Positions 43,015 through 56,013 are shown, counted from the first letter of the stretch. The stretch: 64,000 nucleotides of DNA from an uncultured Algibacter sp. (GCF_947487605.1 NZ_CANKXK010000001.1:248001-312000); one strand, 5' to 3'. Notes: generated by a model not told the origin, from the sequence alone. Translations and numbers: made by a program.

Positions 43015-44604
43015 ATGAGTTTTTTAAAGGAGATACAACGTAGACGAACATTTGGTATTATTTCGCATCCAGATGCTGGTAAAACAACACTAACCGAGAA
43101 GTTATTACTTTTTGGTGGAGCGATTCAAGAAGCTGGTGCTGTTAAAAGTAATAAAATAAAGAAGGGTGCTACTAGTGACTTCATGGAAATTGAACGACAA
43201 CGTGGAATCTCTGTTGCTACATCTGTTTTAGCTTTTGAATACAATGGTATTAAAGTTAACATATTAGATACGCCTGGGCATAAAGATTTTGCTGAAGACA
43301 CATTTCGAACACTTACTGCGGTAGACAGTGTTATTGTAGTTATTGATGTTGCAAAAGGTGTTGAAGAGCAAACTGAGAAATTAGTTGAAGTATGCCGGAT
43401 GCGTAACATTCCAATGATTGTTTTTATAAATAAACTAGATCGTGAAGGTAAGGATGCTTTTGATTTACTTGATGAGGTAGAACAAAAACTAGGTTTAAGC
43501 GTAACACCTTTAAGCTTTCCAATTGGTATGGGCTACGACTTTAAAGGTATTTACAACATATGGGAAAAGAACATTAATTTATTTAGTGGTGATAGTAGAA
43601 AAAATATTGAAGAAACTATAAATGTTTCCAATTTAGGGTCGAATGAATTAGACACACTAATTGGAAAAGAATCTGCCGATAATCTTAGGGATAATTTAGA
43701 GCTTGTTGATGGTGTATACCCAAAATTCGACAAGGAAAACTACCTAAATGGTAATCTTCAACCTGTATTTTTTGGATCCGCTTTAAATAATTTTGGAGTT
43801 AGAGAGTTATTAGACTGCTTCGTTGAAATAGCACCAAAACCTAGACCTAAAGAAAGTGAAGAACGTCTTATTAAACCAGATGAGGAAAAATTTACAGGTT
43901 TTGTTTTTAAAATTCACGCAAATATGGATCCTAACCATAGGGATCGTCTTGCATTCATTAAAATAGTATCTGGAAAGTTTGAAAGAAATAAACCATATTT
44001 ACATGTTAGAAATAACAAAAAAATGAAATTTTCCAGTCCGAATGCTTTTTTTGCTGAAAAAAAAGAAATCGTAGACATTTCCTATCCTGGCGATATTGTT
44101 GGCTTACATGATACTGGTAATTTTAAAATTGGTGATACGCTTACCGAAGGCGAACAAATAAATTATAGAGGAATTCCTAGTTTCTCTCCAGAACATTTTA
44201 GATACATTAATAATGCGGATCCTTTAAAATCTAAACAGCTATACAAGGGTATAGATCAGCTTATGGATGAAGGTGTAGCGCAGTTGTTTACTCTTGAACT
44301 GAACGGTCGTAAAGTTATAGGAACTGTTGGTGCCTTACAATACGAAGTAATTCAATATCGATTAGAACATGAATATGGGGCAAAATGTACCTACGAAAAT
44401 CTGAATGTTTTTAAAGCTTGTTGGGTCGACCCTAAAGGTTCTCAAAGTGAAGAGTATAAAGAGTTTGTTAGAGTAAAACAACGCTTTTTAGCTAAAGACA
44501 AACAAAACCAGTTGGTCTTTTTAGCAGATTCTTCTTTTTCCCTTCAAATGACCCAACAGAAATACCCAAATATTAAATTCCATTTTACTTCAGAATTTAA
44601 TTAA
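43015..44604 (+). CDS. prfC: Peptide chain release factor 3
   Basis: RF3 is a GTPase that recycles RF1 and RF2. The 529 residues carry G1 [16 protein letters not shown]2 [11 protein letters not shown]3 DTPGHKDF and G4 NKLDREGKD, then RF3-specific domains ending [12 protein letters not shown]. The length is normal. A -7 box TATCTTTG lies at 42985-42992, 22 bp before the ATG; a perfect -33 TTG is not evident. Confidence 0.96.
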   Translation: MSFLKEIQRRRTFGIISHPDAGKTTLTEKLLLFGGAIQEAGAVKSNKIKKGATSDFMEIERQRGISVATSVLAFEYNGIKVNILDTPGHKDFAEDTFRTLTAVDSVIVVIDVAKGVEEQTEKLVEVCRMRNIPMIVFINKLDREGKDAFDLLDEVEQKLGLSVTPLSFPIGMGYDFKGIYNIWEKNINLFSGDSRKNIEETINVSNLGSNELDTLIGKESADNLRDNLELVDGVYPKFDKENYLNGNLQPVFFGSALNNFGVRELLDCFVEIAPKPRPKESEERLIKPDEEKFTGFVFKIHANMDPNHRDRLAFIKIVSGKFERNKPYLHVRNNKKMKFSSPNAFFAEKKEIVDISYPGDIVGLHDTGNFKIGDTLTEGEQINYRGIPSFSPEHFRYINNADPLKSKQLYKGIDQLMDEGVAQLFTLELNGRKVIGTVGALQYEVIQYRLEHEYGAKCTYENLNVFKACWVDPKGSQSEEYKEFVRVKQRFLAKDKQNQLVFLADSSFSLQMTQQKYPNIKFHFTSEFN

Positions 44605-44723
44605 TAGCCCGTGTATTTCATCTATTAATCGGAGTTTTTAAACTTTTAAACCAATATATTTAAGTCATTGATAATCTGTGTTTTACTTTTAAAAGAGAAT
44701 CATAACCCCAAAAATGATTAACT

Positions 44724-44960
44724 ATGGAAATTAATGCTAAAGAGTTTAGTAATAATGACATTACTGTAACCTATAACCCGTGTGAATGTACTTTATCTGA
44801 AACTTGTGCTAGAGAATTATCTGATGTATTTAGTAATTCTATAATACCATGGATAAATTTAGATAATGCTAAAAAAACTGAAAGTGTTATCAAACAAATT
44901 AATAGATGCCCTTCTGGTGCATTAAAATATTACTTGCACGATAAAAAACAAGCTAGTTAA
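44724..44960 (+). CDS. Small 4Fe-4S mono-cluster ferredoxin-like protein (Fer4_19)
   Basis: The 78 residues match the divergent mono-cluster ferredoxin family: YNPCECTLSETCARELSDVF and INRCPSGALKYY supply the cysteines, with a proline-proline-free PSGAL turn typical of Fer4_19. Its redox partner is unknown. It stands alone between prfC and DUF3467 and ends at a bidirectional terminator. Confidence 0.87.
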   Translation: MEINAKEFSNNDITVTYNPCECTLSETCARELSDVFSNSIIPWINLDNAKKTESVIKQINRCPSGALKYYLHDKKQAS

Positions 44961-44984
44961 ATTCAATAAATAAGTGTTGATTAA

Positions 44985-45020
44985 AAAAAATCCTTTGAAA
45001 TTAATTTCAAAGGATTTTTT
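44985..45020. terminator. Perfect 16-bp bidirectional terminator
   Basis: AAAAAATCCTTTGAAA (44985-45000), loop TTAA, TTTCAAAGGATTTTTT (45005-45020). It serves the ferredoxin-like gene and, on the other strand, the DUF3467 transcript. Confidence 0.9.
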
Positions 45021-45028
45021 AATATTAT

Positions 45029-45074
45029 GCTTGTCCAATGGTATAAAATTTAAAGGTATTGGTGGTGGTTGCTC
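45029..45074 (-). pseudogene. Remnant duplicate of the DUF3467 3' end
   Basis: Read on the minus strand this gives EQPPPIPLNFIPLDKH, closely matching the C-terminus EQPPIPLNFGPTGQA of the adjacent DUF3467 gene. At the DNA level GCTTGTCC, TTTAAAGGTATTGGTGGT and TGCTC are shared, with a 3-base GGT insertion. It has no start and is a decayed tandem duplication. Confidence 0.75.
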
Positions 45075-45131
45075 ATTTAAATATTTCGAGCAACAAATAT
45101 TTAACTTTACACCAACAATTAAATATCTAAT

Positions 45132-45449
45132 TTAAGCTTGTCCTGTTGGCCCAAAGTTTAAAGGTATTGGTGGTTGCTCGTAATCTTTAATTTCACCATG
45201 TGCATTTTCAAATCTCGTTATATTATCCCCTAAAGCTTTAAGTAAACGCTTAGCATGTTGTGGTGTTAATATTATTCTTGATTTTACTTTGTTTTTAGGA
45301 ACACCAGGCATGATGTTGACAAAATCAACAACAAACTCAGACACTGAGTGATTAATAATAGCTAAGTTAGAATACGTTCCTTCCGCTATCTTCTCGTCTA
45401 ATTCTATATTGATTTGACTTTGTTTTGGTTTATCGTTTTGATCTGCCAT
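45132..45449 (-). CDS. DUF3467 family protein
   Basis: The 105 residues match DUF3467: INIELDEKIAEGTYSNLAIINHS, SEFVVDFVNIMPGVPKNKVKSRIILTP, and PQHAKRLLKALGDNITRFE. The family is widespread in Bacteroidetes immediately after rpoC, and its function is not known. A terminator sits between rpoC and this gene, yet the start follows closely, so some read-through is likely. A decayed copy of its 3' end lies downstream. Confidence 0.88.
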   Translation of the reverse strand: MADQNDKPKQSQINIELDEKIAEGTYSNLAIINHSVSEFVVDFVNIMPGVPKNKVKSRIILTPQHAKRLLKALGDNITRFENAHGEIKDYEQPPIPLNFGPTGQA

Positions 45450-45470
45450 AATATTATATATTTTAAAATT

Positions 45471-45507
45471 AAAAAGCCTTCAAGTGTTAATACATGAAGG
45501 CTTTTTT
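45471..45507 (-). terminator. Intrinsic terminator after rpoC
   Basis: AAAAAGCCTTCA (45471-45482) pairs with TGAAGGCTTTTT (45495-45506); the minus strand shows a T-rich tail. It lies between rpoC and the DUF3467 gene. Confidence 0.8.
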
Positions 45508-45613
45508 ATAATAATGTTAATTTAATTCTCAATAGAGAGATCTCAAACAAATTTGAGATAAATTCTACTTACAGGTTTAACTTCGCCTTCGGCTTGAAAA
45601 ACCTGAGTATCAT

Positions 45614-48600
45614 TTAATTATAATTTAACTCTTGTTTTACCTGCATCATTTCGTCAAACTCTTCTTTTGAGCCAACAATAATGTTAGTATAGTTTCGCAT
45701 TCCTGTACCTGCTGGAATTCTATGTCCAACAATTACATTCTCTTTTAAGCCTTCTAAAGTATCTACTTTACCTGCTACTGCTGCTTCGTTAAGAACCTTG
45801 GTAGTTTCTTGGAAAGATGCTGCAGAGATAAATGACTTTGTTTGAAGCGATGCTCTTGTAATACCTTGTAAAATAGGCGTTGCCGTTGCTGGCTTAGCAT
45901 CTCTAGCTACTACAAGTTGCTTATCTTCTCGTCTCAAAATAGAATTCTCATCTCTTAACTCTCGAGGTGAAATAATTTGACCTGCACTTAGATTTGCCGA
46001 CTCACCTGCATCTTCAATTACTTTCATACCAAAGATATCGTCATTTTCTTTAATGAAATCTGCTTTATGAGCCAATTGATCTTCTAAGAAAATAGTATCA
46101 CCAGAGTCAATAATTCTAACTTTACGCATCATTTGTCTTACAACAACCTCGAAATGCTTATCATTAATTTTCACACCTTGTAAACGATATACTTCTTGTA
46201 CTTCATTTACTAAGTATTGTTGAACCGCTGAAGGGCCTTTAATATTTAAGATATCGTTAGGTGTAATTGAACCATCAGACAATGGCATACCAGCTTTTAC
46301 ATAATCATTTTCTTGAACAAGAATTTGATTAGATAATTTTACTAAGTATTTCTTAACATCTCCTAATTTAGATTCAACGATTATCTCTCGGTTACCTCTT
46401 TTAATTTTTCCAAATGAAACCACACCATCAATAGCACTTACAACTGCTGGATTAGATGGGTTACGTGCTTCGAATAACTCAGTTACACGAGGAAGACCAC
46501 CTGTAATATCACCTGCTTTTGCAGATTTACGAGGAATCTTAACTAAAATTTTACCAACAATAATTTTCTCACCATCATCAATCATTAAGTGAGCTCCTAC
46601 TGGTAAATTGTATGAACGAATAATTTCACCTTTTCCATCTTCAATATGAAGCGTTGGAATGAGTTTCTTATTTCTTGATTCTGAAATAACTTTTTCTTGG
46701 AATCCTGTTTGCTCATCAATTTCAACTTGATAAGTAATCCCTTGCTCAATATTTTCGTATTTTACTTTACCTGCAAATTCTGAAATAATCACACCATTAT
46801 ATGGATCCCATTGACATACAACATCACCTTTACTAAGGTTTTGACCATTCTTAACATAAATTGTCGAACCATAAGGAATATTGTTTGTACTTAAAACAAT
46901 ACCTGTTTTCTTATCTGTAAGTTTAAGCTCAGAAGTTCTAGAGATTACAATATCAATATCGTTACCATCTCCATCTTGACCTTTTACTGTTTTTAAGTCT
47001 TCAATCTCAGCAATACCATCAAATTTAACAGCTAATTTATTTTCTTCAGAAATGTTACCTGCAATACCACCTACGTGGAATGTACGAAGTGTTAACTGTG
47101 TACCTGGTTCTCCAATAGATTGAGCGGCTACTACACCAACTGCTTCTCCACGTTGTACCATTTTACCAGTCGCTAAATTACGACCGTAACATTTAGCACA
47201 AATACCTTGTAATGCTTCACAAGTTAAGGCTGAACGTACTTCTACACTTTCAATTGGTGATTCTTCTATAGCCTTTGCTATATCATCTTCAATTAATTGT
47301 CCAGCAGCAACAAGCAACTCGTCAGTTAATGGGTTATAAACATCATTTAAAGATGTACGACCTACGATTCTTTCTTCTAATTTTTCAACAATTTCATCAT
47401 TCTTCTTTAATGGCTCAACTTCAACACCTCTAAGTGTTCCACAGTCTACGCTATTGATAATAACATCTTGAGATACATCAACTAAACGACGTGTTAAATA
47501 ACCAGCATCCGCTGTTTTAAGAGCGGTATCTGCTAAACCTTTACGAGCACCGTGAGTAGAAATAAAGTATTCTAAAATTGATAGCCCTTCTTTAAAGTTA
47601 GAAAGAATTGGATTTTCAATAATCTCACCTCCTCCTGCATTAGATTTTTTAGGTTTTGCCATTAATCCACGCATACCTGTAAGCTGACGAATTTGTTCTT
47701 TAGATCCACGAGCCCCAGAATCAAGCATCATAAACACCGAGTTAAATCCTTGTTGATCTTCACGAATACGTTTCATTGACAACTCAGTCAATTCAGCATT
47801 AGTAGAAGTCCAGATATCAATAACTTGGTTGTAACGTTCGTTGTTGGTAATAAGTCCCATATTATAGTTACCTGTAATACCATCAACTAAACCATTTGCT
47901 TTATCAATCATTCCTTGCTTTTCTGGCGGTATGATAATATCTCCTAAACTGAATGATAAACCACCTTGGAATGCGAATTTAAACCCTAAAGTTCTAATAG
48001 CATCTAAGAAATCGGCTGTTTCAGGAACAGATGTTACTTTAAGGATATCTCCAATAATATCTCTTAATGACTTTTTAGTTAATACCTGATTGATGTATCC
48101 TGCCGCTTGCGGAACATGTTGGTTAAATAATACTCTACCAACGGTAGTTTCAACAATCATTCTGTCAAGCTTACCATCTTCATTAATATCAATAGTTCTT
48201 ACTTTGATACCTGCATTTAAGTCAACTCTTTTCTCATTAAAAGCAATTTCTACTTCTTCTGGAGAATAGAATGTTAATCCTTCACCTTTAATTGGTACTT
48301 CTGGTGTAGACTTGCGCAGCTTAGTCATATAATAAAGACCAAGAACCATATCTTGTGATGGTACTGTTACTGGCGAACCGTTTGCAGGATTCAATATATT
48401 ATGAGATGCTAACATTAGTAACTGACACTCTAAAATAGCTTCAGGTCCTAATGGTAAATGCACTGCCATCTGGTCTCCATCAAAATCGGCATTAAATGCA
48501 GTACACACTAATGGGTGTAACTGGATTGCTTTCCCTTCAATTAATTTTGGCTGGAATGCTTGTATACCTAGTCTGTGTAATGTAGGAGCACGGTTTAGTA

Positions 48601-49915
48601 ATACTGGATGTCCTTTAAGTACATTTTCCAATATATCCCAAACTACTGGCTCTCTTTTATCTATAATTTTCTTTGCAGACTTTACTGTTTTTACAATACC
48701 TCTTTCAATTAATTTTCTAATTACGAAAGGCTTATATAACTCAGCTGCCATATTTTTAGGCAATCCACATTCGAATAATTTTAATTCTGGACCAACAACA
48801 ATTACCGAACGTGCAGAATAATCAACACGCTTACCTAATAAGTTTTGACGGAAACGTCCTTGCTTACCTTTAAGTGAATCTGATAACGACTTTAATGGTC
48901 TGTTAGAATCTGTTTTTACTGCTGAAGACTTACGTGTATTGTCAAACAATGAATCTACAGATTCCTGAAGCATACGTTTTTCGTTACGTAAAATTACTTC
49001 TGGAGCTTTTATTTCAACCAATCTCTTAAGACGATTGTTACGGATAATTACTCTACGATATAAATCATTCAAATCTGACGTTGCAAAACGACCACCATCT
49101 AAAGGCACTAATGGACGTAATTCTGGTGGAATGATTGGAATAACCTTCATAATCATCCACTCTGGACGGTTTTCTCTATTGTTGTTAGATTCACGTAACG
49201 CTTCAACAACTTGTAAACGTTTTAAAGCTTCTGTTTTACGTTGTTTAGACGTTTCGGTATTTGCTTTATGACGTAATTCGTATGATAAGGCTTCTAAATC
49301 AATTCTAGACAATAACTCAATTAGACATTCAGCACCCATTTTAGCTAAAAACTTTTCTGGGTCAGAATCATCTAAATATTGATTCTCTTGCGGAAGAGTT
49401 TCTAATATATTTAAGTATTCTTCTTCAGTAAGGAAATCCATTTTTTGTAATGGCTCCCCTTCTTCATTTTTAGCATTACCAGGTTGAATTACTACATAAC
49501 GTTCGTAGTAAATAATCATATCTAATTTCTTAGATGGTAATCCTAATAAGTATCCAATTTTGTTAGGTAAAGAACGGAAATACCAGATATGAGCTACAGG
49601 AACCACTAAATTAATGTGTCCTACTCTATCTCGACGTACTTTCTTTTCTGTTACTTCAACACCACAACGGTCACAAACAATACCTTTGTAGCGAATTCTT
49701 TTATACTTACCACAAGCACACTCATAATCCTTTACAGGACCAAAAATACGCTCACAGAACAAACCGTCACGTTCTGGTTTGTGAGTTCGATAATTGATAG
49801 TTTCTGGTTTTAAAACTTCACCTCTAGATTCTGCTAAAATAGATTCTGGTGATGCTAAACCAATGGAGATTTTATTAAATCTCTTAACTGTATTTTTATC
49901 TTGTTTTCTTGCCAT
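45614..49915 (-). CDS. rpoC: RNA polymerase beta' subunit
   Basis: The 1433 residues begin [19 protein letters not shown], with the zinc-binding [21 protein letters not shown], the catalytic NADFDGDQM motif, the [13 protein letters not shown] block, the second zinc site ([19 protein letters not shown]) and the trigger-loop/bridge-helix region. The length is typical for Bacteroidetes, and it ends QELNYN. It is the last core gene of the rplKAJL-rpoBC operon, 33 bp after rpoB. Confidence 0.98.
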   Translation of the reverse strand: MARKQDKNTVKRFNKISIGLASPESILAESRGEVLKPETINYRTHKPERDGLFCERIFGPVKDYECACGKYKRIRYKGIVCDRCGVEVTEKKVRRDRVGHINLVVPVAHIWYFRSLPNKIGYLLGLPSKKLDMIIYYERYVVIQPGNAKNEEGEPLQKMDFLTEEEYLNILETLPQENQYLDDSDPEKFLAKMGAECLIELLSRIDLEALSYELRHKANTETSKQRKTEALKRLQVVEALRESNNNRENRPEWMIMKVIPIIPPELRPLVPLDGGRFATSDLNDLYRRVIIRNNRLKRLVEIKAPEVILRNEKRMLQESVDSLFDNTRKSSAVKTDSNRPLKSLSDSLKGKQGRFRQNLLGKRVDYSARSVIVVGPELKLFECGLPKNMAAELYKPFVIRKLIERGIVKTVKSAKKIIDKREPVVWDILENVLKGHPVLLNRAPTLHRLGIQAFQPKLIEGKAIQLHPLVCTAFNADFDGDQMAVHLPLGPEAILECQLLMLASHNILNPANGSPVTVPSQDMVLGLYYMTKLRKSTPEVPIKGEGLTFYSPEEVEIAFNEKRVDLNAGIKVRTIDINEDGKLDRMIVETTVGRVLFNQHVPQAAGYINQVLTKKSLRDIIGDILKVTSVPETADFLDAIRTLGFKFAFQGGLSFSLGDIIIPPEKQGMIDKANGLVDGITGNYNMGLITNNERYNQVIDIWTSTNAELTELSMKRIREDQQGFNSVFMMLDSGARGSKEQIRQLTGMRGLMAKPKKSNAGGGEIIENPILSNFKEGLSILEYFISTHGARKGLADTALKTADAGYLTRRLVDVSQDVIINSVDCGTLRGVEVEPLKKNDEIVEKLEERIVGRTSLNDVYNPLTDELLVAAGQLIEDDIAKAIEESPIESVEVRSALTCEALQGICAKCYGRNLATGKMVQRGEAVGVVAAQSIGEPGTQLTLRTFHVGGIAGNISEENKLAVKFDGIAEIEDLKTVKGQDGDGNDIDIVISRTSELKLTDKKTGIVLSTNNIPYGSTIYVKNGQNLSKGDVVCQWDPYNGVIISEFAGKVKYENIEQGITYQVEIDEQTGFQEKVISESRNKKLIPTLHIEDGKGEIIRSYNLPVGAHLMIDDGEKIIVGKILVKIPRKSAKAGDITGGLPRVTELFEARNPSNPAVVSAIDGVVSFGKIKRGNREIIVESKLGDVKKYLVKLSNQILVQENDYVKAGMPLSDGSITPNDILNIKGPSAVQQYLVNEVQEVYRLQGVKINDKHFEVVVRQMMRKVRIIDSGDTIFLEDQLAHKADFIKENDDIFGMKVIEDAGESANLSAGQIISPRELRDENSILRREDKQLVVARDAKPATATPILQGITRASLQTKSFISAASFQETTKVLNEAAVAGKVDTLEGLKENVIVGHRIPAGTGMRNYTNIIVGSKEEFDEMMQVKQELNYN

Positions 49916-49947
49916 AATAAATGGTTGAAATGAATTTAATTAATTTA

Positions 49948-52900
49948 CTACTCCTCTAATCTAATGTCTAATCCTAAACCTTTCAATTCGTGCATTAATA
50001 CATTGAATGATTCTGGCAATCCTGGATCCGGCATTGGTTCTCCTTTAACTATACTTTCGTAAGTTTTAGCTCTTCCAATTACATCATCAGATTTTACAGT
50101 TAAGATCTCACGTAAGGTACTTGATGCTCCATAAGCCTCCAGCGCCCAAACTTCCATCTCACCAAAACGCTGACCACCAAACTGTGCTTTACCACCTAAA
50201 GGCTGTTGCGTGATTAATGAGTAAGGTCCAATAGAACGTGCGTGCATTTTATCGTCAACCATGTGTCCTAGTTTCAACATGTAAATTACACCAACTGTTG
50301 CTGGTTGATCAAAACGCTGACCAGTTCCTCCATCGTATAAATAAGTATGTCCGTATCTTGGAATACCAGCTTCATCAGTTAAGGCATTAATCTGATCGAT
50401 ATTTGCACCATCAAAAATTGGTGTTGCATAAGTACGATTTAATTTTTGACCTGCCCATCCAAGAACAGTTTCATAAATTTGACCAATATTCATACGTGAT
50501 GGTACACCTAAAGGATTTAATACAATATCAACTGGTGTTCCATCTTCTAAGAATGGCATATCTTCTTGACGAACAATACGAGCAACAATACCTTTGTTAC
50601 CATGGCGACCTGCCATTTTATCTCCAACTTTAAGTTTACGCTTCTTTGCAATATAAACTTTAGCTAGCTTAATAATACCTGCTGGTAATTCGTCTCCTAC
50701 AGAAATAGTAAACTTCTCACGACGTAAAGAACCCTGTAAGTCGTTTTCTTTAATCTTGTAATTATGAATTAAATCTGCTACTAATTGATTAGTATGTGTA
50801 TCTGTTGTCCATTTTCCAGACACTAAATGCGCATAATCATCAACAGCATTTAACATTTTAAGTGTGAATTTTTTACCTTTTGGTAATACTTCTTCCCCTA
50901 AATCGTTAAAAATACCTTGAGCCGTTTTTCCATTTACAATGGTGAAAAGTTTTTCGATTAAAACATCTTTTAACTCATCAAACTTCGCGTCGTAAATATC
51001 TTCTAATTGTAAGATATCATCTTTATCTTGAGCTCTCTTACGTTTATCTTTTACCGCTCTTGCAAATAATTTCTTCTCAATTACAACACCGTGTAATGAA
51101 GGTGATGCTTTTAAGGATGCATCTTTTACATCGCCTGCTTTATCACCAAAAATGGCACGTAATAATTTTTCTTCTGGAGTTGGATCAGATTCTCCTTTTG
51201 GTGTTATCTTACCTATTAAGATATCTCCAGGTTTAACTTCTGCACCAACGCGAATCATTCCATTTTCATCTAAATCTTTAGTAGCCTCTTCAGAAACGTT
51301 TGGAATATCATTCGTTAATTCTTCGTTACCTAATTTAGTGTCACGAACATCTAAAGAATATTCATCAATATGAATTGATGTAAATATATCTTCACGAACT
51401 ACTTTTTCTGAAATTACAATCGCATCCTCAAAGTTATACCCTTTCCAAGGCATAAAGGCAACTTTCATATTTCTACCAAGTGCTAACTCACCTTTTTGAG
51501 TTGCATACCCTTCACATAAAACTTGACCCTTCGCTACTTTATCTCCTTTAACCACAATTGGTTTAAGGTTAATAGAAGTACCCTGATTTGTTTTTCTAAA
51601 CTTCACCAATTCATAAGTTTTAATATCACTATCAAAACTTACTTTAGCTTCATCTTCGGTACGTTCGTATTTTATTTTAATTTCATTAGCATCAACATAC
51701 AATACTTCTCCAGTTCCTTCAGCATTAATTAATACTCTAGAATCTGATGCTACTTGACGCTCTAAACCAGTACCAACAATTGGTGCTTGAGGTAATAATA
51801 ATGGAACTGCTTGACGCATCATATTCGACCCCATCAAAGCTCTATTTGCATCATCATGCTCTAAGAAAGGAATTAAAGATGCTGAAATTGAAGAAATTTG
51901 ATTAGGTGCTACATCAGTATAATGTAATCCTTTTGGATCAATTACTGGGAAGTCACCTTCCATACGAGCAATTACCTTATCATGAAGAATTTTACCATCG
52001 CTATCTACTTCAACTGTAGCTTGAGCAATTAATTTTTCTTCTTCCTCTTCTGCACTTAAATAAGTTGGTGCGTTTTTAATATCTACAACTCCATCTTCAA
52101 CTTTTCTATAAGGCGTTTCGATGAATCCCATAGAATTCACTTTAGCAAATACAGAAAGTGACGATATTAAACCAATATTCGGTCCCTCTGGTGTTTCAAT
52201 TGGACAAAGTCTTCCGTAATGAGTATAGTGAACATCACGTACTTCGAACCCTGCTCTTTCTCTGGATAAACCTCCAGGTCCTAATGCTGATAAACGACGT
52301 TTATGAGTAATCTCTGCCAATGGATTTGTTTGATCCATGAACTGAGATAATTGGTTAGTACCAAAAAATGAATTAATTACCGACGATAAGGTCTTGGCAT
52401 TAATTAAATCTATTGGTGTAAATACCTCGTTATCACGAACGTTCATACGCTCACGAATAGTACGTGCCATACGTGCTAAACCAACACCAAATTGAGATGA
52501 TAACTGTTCTCCTACTGTACGTACACGACGGTTAGATAAGTGATCAATATCATCAATCTCTGCTTTAGAGTTAATAAGCTCAATTAAATATTTTATAATA
52601 GTAATGATATCTTCTTTGGTAAGCACCTGCTTATCCATTCCAATATCAAGACCTAATTTTTTATTCATTCTATAACGACCTACTTCTCCAAGAGAGTAAC
52701 GTTGGTCTGAAAAGAATAATTTATCTATAATACCACGAGCCGTTTCCTCGTCTGGTGGTTCAGCATTACGTAATTGTCTATAAATATGTTCAACAGCCTC
52801 TTTTTCAGAGTTTGTTGGATCTTTTTGAAGTGTGTTATGAATAATGGCATAGTCACCTTGTTCTGCACTTTCTTTATGTAAAAGAATGGTTTTAACACCA

Positions 52901-53760
52901 GCTTCAAGAATTTCTTCAATATTTTCTTTATCGAGAATAGTATCACGATCAAGTACAATTTCGTTACGTTCTATTGATACTACTTCACCCGTGTCTTCAT
53001 CAACAAAATCCTCATGCCATGTATTTAATACACGAGCTGCTAATTTTCTTCCTAAGTATTTTTTTAATCCAGATTTTGATACTTTAACCTCTTCAGCTAA
53101 ATCAAAAATCTCTAAGATATCTTTATCGCGTTCAAAACCAATAGCTCTAAACAAAGTTGTAACTGGTAACTTTTTCTTTCTATCGATGTATGCATACATT
53201 ACCTGATTGATATCTGTAGCAAATTCTATCCAAGAACCTTTAAAAGGAATTACCCTTGCAGAGTATAATTTTGTTCCATTAGCATGAAATGATTGACCAA
53301 AGAATACACCTGGAGATCTGTGTAATTGCGATACTACAACACGTTCTGCACCATTGATAACAAATGTACCACTTGGTGTCATGTAAGGTATAGTTCCTAA
53401 GTACACATCTTGAACAATGGTTTCGAAATCTTCATGTTCAGGGTCTGTACAATATAACTTTAACCTTGCTTTTAAAGGAACACTGTATGTAAGTCCTCGC
53501 TCAATACACTCATCAATAGCATACCTTGGCGGATCTACGAAGTAATCTAAAAATTCTAAAACAAATTGATTACGAGAATCTGTAATAGGGAAATTTTCCA
53601 TGAAGGTATTATATAGACCTTCATCTCCTCTTTCTTCAGATTTAGTTTCTAATTGGAAAAAATCCTGAAAGGATTTTATCTGAATATCCAAGAAATCTGG
53701 ATATTCTGTTCTATTTACTATAGAAGAGAAATTTAATCTTTCGGCTTGTGTTGATAACAT
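49948..53760 (-). CDS. rpoB: RNA polymerase beta subunit
   Basis: The 1270 residues carry the standard rpoB landmarks: [25 protein letters not shown] and [13 protein letters not shown] (rifampicin-site region), [35 protein letters not shown], and the C-terminal [18 protein letters not shown]. The Gln-Leu-Ser-Gln-Phe-Met-Asp segment is wild type for rifampicin sensitivity. ATG 53760 is chosen; a TTG one codon before is less likely. A stem-loop precedes it. Confidence 0.98.
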   Translation of the reverse strand: MLSTQAERLNFSSIVNRTEYPDFLDIQIKSFQDFFQLETKSEERGDEGLYNTFMENFPITDSRNQFVLEFLDYFVDPPRYAIDECIERGLTYSVPLKARLKLYCTDPEHEDFETIVQDVYLGTIPYMTPSGTFVINGAERVVVSQLHRSPGVFFGQSFHANGTKLYSARVIPFKGSWIEFATDINQVMYAYIDRKKKLPVTTLFRAIGFERDKDILEIFDLAEEVKVSKSGLKKYLGRKLAARVLNTWHEDFVDEDTGEVVSIERNEIVLDRDTILDKENIEEILEAGVKTILLHKESAEQGDYAIIHNTLQKDPTNSEKEAVEHIYRQLRNAEPPDEETARGIIDKLFFSDQRYSLGEVGRYRMNKKLGLDIGMDKQVLTKEDIITIIKYLIELINSKAEIDDIDHLSNRRVRTVGEQLSSQFGVGLARMARTIRERMNVRDNEVFTPIDLINAKTLSSVINSFFGTNQLSQFMDQTNPLAEITHKRRLSALGPGGLSRERAGFEVRDVHYTHYGRLCPIETPEGPNIGLISSLSVFAKVNSMGFIETPYRKVEDGVVDIKNAPTYLSAEEEEEKLIAQATVEVDSDGKILHDKVIARMEGDFPVIDPKGLHYTDVAPNQISSISASLIPFLEHDDANRALMGSNMMRQAVPLLLPQAPIVGTGLERQVASDSRVLINAEGTGEVLYVDANEIKIKYERTEDEAKVSFDSDIKTYELVKFRKTNQGTSINLKPIVVKGDKVAKGQVLCEGYATQKGELALGRNMKVAFMPWKGYNFEDAIVISEKVVREDIFTSIHIDEYSLDVRDTKLGNEELTNDIPNVSEEATKDLDENGMIRVGAEVKPGDILIGKITPKGESDPTPEEKLLRAIFGDKAGDVKDASLKASPSLHGVVIEKKLFARAVKDKRKRAQDKDDILQLEDIYDAKFDELKDVLIEKLFTIVNGKTAQGIFNDLGEEVLPKGKKFTLKMLNAVDDYAHLVSGKWTTDTHTNQLVADLIHNYKIKENDLQGSLRREKFTISVGDELPAGIIKLAKVYIAKKRKLKVGDKMAGRHGNKGIVARIVRQEDMPFLEDGTPVDIVLNPLGVPSRMNIGQIYETVLGWAGQKLNRTYATPIFDGANIDQINALTDEAGIPRYGHTYLYDGGTGQRFDQPATVGVIYMLKLGHMVDDKMHARSIGPYSLITQQPLGGKAQFGGQRFGEMEVWALEAYGASSTLREILTVKSDDVIGRAKTYESIVKGEPMPDPGLPESFNVLMHELKGLGLDIRLEE

Positions 53761-53824
53761 CAATGGACGGAATTTTGATTAAAAAAAATAGTTATAGCGT
53801 ATGTAATCATTATATACGCAAAAT

Positions 53825-53861
53825 GGTTTAGGTCTTGAAGAACATTCTCCAGACCTAAACC
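53825..53861 (-). promoter_or_regulatory. Stem-loop between rplL and rpoB
   Basis: GGTTTAGGTCT (53825-53835) pairs with AGACCTAAACC (53851-53861), an 11-bp stem with a 15-base loop. The minus strand lacks a T-run, so it is more likely an attenuator or RNase processing hairpin than a full terminator. E. coli has an attenuator and an RNase III site at the same place. Confidence 0.6.
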
Positions 53862-53884
53862 TTTATGTTTTTGAGTTGTTAAGC

Positions 53885-54259
53885 TTACTTAAGCTCAACC
53901 TCAGCTCCAGCTTCTTCTAAAGATGCTTTTAAAGCTTCTGCTTCATCTTTAGATACAGCTTCTTTGATAGCACTTGGTGCTTCATCAACTAAACCTTTAG
54001 CTTCTTTTAATCCTAAACCAGTTAATTCTTTAACTAATTTTACAACAGCTAATTTAGAACCACCTGCTGCTTTTAAAATAACATCAAATTCGGTTTGAGC
54101 TTCTTCAGCTTCTCCACCTCCAGCAGGACCAGCAACAGCAACTGCAGCAGCAGCAGCAGGCTCGATACCATACTCATCTTTTAATATAGTTGCTAACTCG
54201 TTTACTTCTTTTACAGTAAGGTTAACTAATTGTTCTGCGAAATCTTTTAAATCTGCCAT
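53885..54259 (-). CDS. rplL: 50S ribosomal protein L7/L12 (bL12)
   Basis: The 124 residues comprise an N-terminal dimerisation helix ([22 protein letters not shown]), the Ala/Gly-rich hinge ([15 protein letters not shown]), and the C-terminal factor-binding domain ([27 protein letters not shown]). It forms the stalk with L10. The spacing and order rplJ-rplL-rpoB are normal. Confidence 0.98.
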   Translation of the reverse strand: MADLKDFAEQLVNLTVKEVNELATILKDEYGIEPAAAAAVAVAGPAGGGEAEEAQTEFDVILKAAGGSKLAVVKLVKELTGLGLKEAKGLVDEAPSAIKEAVSKDEAEALKASLEEAGAEVELK

Positions 54260-54323
54260 TTTTCTATCGTTTTAATAAATTTTTAATTTTAATATAATTG
54301 TAATAAAGTGCGTACTCTTTTGA

Positions 54324-54845
54324 TTATCCTTCTTTTTCGGATAATGTTTTAATAATACCTGCTATTGTTCCTCCACCTGATTTAAGTGCAGAAATAACAT
54401 TTTTAGCAGGAGACTGTAATAATCCAACAATCTCTCCTATCAATTCTTCTTTAGATTTGATATCTACTAACATGTCTAATTGGTCATCACCAATGTATAT
54501 AGCTTCTTCGATAAACGCTCCCTTTAATAAAGGCTTCTCAGATTTTTTTCTGAAAGCTTTAATTACTTTAGCTGGTGCGTTACCAGTTTCAGAATACATT
54601 ACTGAAGTATTGCCTTTTAAAACCGTAGGAAGTTCTCCAAATTCTTTGTCTGAAGCTTCCATTGCTTTTTCAAGTAATGTATTTTTAACAACTGCCATTT
54701 GTACGTTTGCCTTAAAAGCAGCACGACGTAAATCTGACGTAGTACCTGCATTTAACCCTGAAATATCTGTTAAATAGATATTTGCATTATCAGTCAATTG
54801 TGCAGTTAAGTCTTGAATTACTTGCGATTTTTCTTCTCTTGTCAT
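54324..54845 (-). CDS. rplJ: 50S ribosomal protein L10 (uL10)
   Basis: The 173 residues match L10: EEKSQVIQDLTAQLTDNANIYLTDISGL, MAVVKNTLLEKAM, and the C-terminal helices that carry L12 dimers. It is in the order rplA-rplJ-rplL. In E. coli L10 with L12 represses its own mRNA; I see no clear leader structure here, as only 20 bp separates it from rplA. Confidence 0.97.
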   Translation of the reverse strand: MTREEKSQVIQDLTAQLTDNANIYLTDISGLNAGTTSDLRRAAFKANVQMAVVKNTLLEKAMEASDKEFGELPTVLKGNTSVMYSETGNAPAKVIKAFRKKSEKPLLKGAFIEEAIYIGDDQLDMLVDIKSKEELIGEIVGLLQSPAKNVISALKSGGGTIAGIIKTLSEKEG

Positions 54846-54865
54846 AATTTAAAGTTTTAACCTAA

Positions 54866-55555
54866 TTAACCAATTTTAGGATCAATAGCTAAACTTGGAC
54901 TCATTGTAGAAGACATAAATATGCTTTTTACATAAGTTCCCTTAGCTGTTGTCGGTTTCAGTTTCATTAATGTAGTTAATAATTCATTTGCGTTACCCGC
55001 AATTTTATCAGCACTAAATGATGCTTTACCAATAGCCGCATGTACAATACCAGTCTTATCAACTTTAAAGTCAATTTTACCAGCTTTTACTTCGGCTACA
55101 GCTTTAGCAACATCCATAGTTACAGTTCCAGTCTTTGGGTTAGGCATTAAACCACGAGGACCTAATACACGTCCTAAAGGACCTAACTTACCCATAACAC
55201 TTGGCATAGTAACGATAACATCAACGTCTGTCCAACCACCTTTAATTTTTTCAAGGTACTCGTCTAAACCTACGTAATCAGCACCCGCTTCTTTAGCTTC
55301 GGCTTCTTTATCTGGTGTAACTAATGCTAATACTTTCATGTCTTTACCAGTACCATGTGGCAATGAAACCACACCTCTAACCATCTGATTTGCTTTACGA
55401 GGATCTACTCCTAAACGGACTGCTAAATCAACAGATGCATCAAATTTAGTATTGGTAATCTCTTTAATTAATGAAGACGCTTCATCAAGAGAATAGATTT
55501 TTCCTTTTTCTATTTTCGCTAAAGCTTCTTTTTGCTTTTTTGTTAATCTTGCCAT
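54866..55555 (-). CDS. rplA: 50S ribosomal protein L1 (uL1)
   Basis: The 229 residues match L1: [59 protein letters not shown] and [21 protein letters not shown]. It forms the L1 stalk. It follows rplK by 20 bp, a compact and standard spacing. Confidence 0.98.
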   Translation of the reverse strand: MARLTKKQKEALAKIEKGKIYSLDEASSLIKEITNTKFDASVDLAVRLGVDPRKANQMVRGVVSLPHGTGKDMKVLALVTPDKEAEAKEAGADYVGLDEYLEKIKGGWTDVDVIVTMPSVMGKLGPLGRVLGPRGLMPNPKTGTVTMDVAKAVAEVKAGKIDFKVDKTGIVHAAIGKASFSADKIAGNANELLTTLMKLKPTTAKGTYVKSIFMSSTMSPSLAIDPKIG

Positions 55556-55575
55556 TTTATAATGTCTTTAATCGA

Positions 55576-56013
55576 TTAAGATGGAAATTTTCCTGTTACA
55601 GTTATTCCCATCGATCTTGCTGTTCCAGCAACCATTTTCATAGCAGACTCTATTGTAAATGCATTTAAATCTACCATTTTGTCTTCTGCGATGGTTTTAA
55701 CCTGATCCCAAGATACTTTAGCTACTTTTTTTCGGTTTGGCTCTCCAGACCCTTTCTTCACCTTAGCAGATTCTAATAATTGAACTGCTGCTGGTGGAGT
55801 TTTAATTACAAAGTCAAATGATTTGTCTTTGTAAACAGATATAACCACTGGTAATACTTTACCAGCTTTATCTTGGGTTCTGGCATTGAATTGCTTACAG
55901 AACTCCATGATGTTAACACCTGCAGCTCCTAAAGCGGGTCCAACCGGTGGCGATGGATTCGCAGCACCTCCCCGAACTTGTAACTTAACTACTTTACCTA
56001 ATTCTTTTGCCAT
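55576..56013 (-). CDS. rplK: 50S ribosomal protein L11 (uL11)
   Basis: The 145 residues match L11: [39 protein letters not shown], and the C-terminal RNA-binding half ([29 protein letters not shown]). It precedes rplA. It lies at the GTPase-associated centre of the 50S subunit. Confidence 0.98.
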   Translation of the reverse strand: MAKELGKVVKLQVRGGAANPSPPVGPALGAAGVNIMEFCKQFNARTQDKAGKVLPVVISVYKDKSFDFVIKTPPAAVQLLESAKVKKGSGEPNRKKVAKVSWDQVKTIAEDKMVDLNAFTIESAMKMVAGTARSMGITVTGKFPS

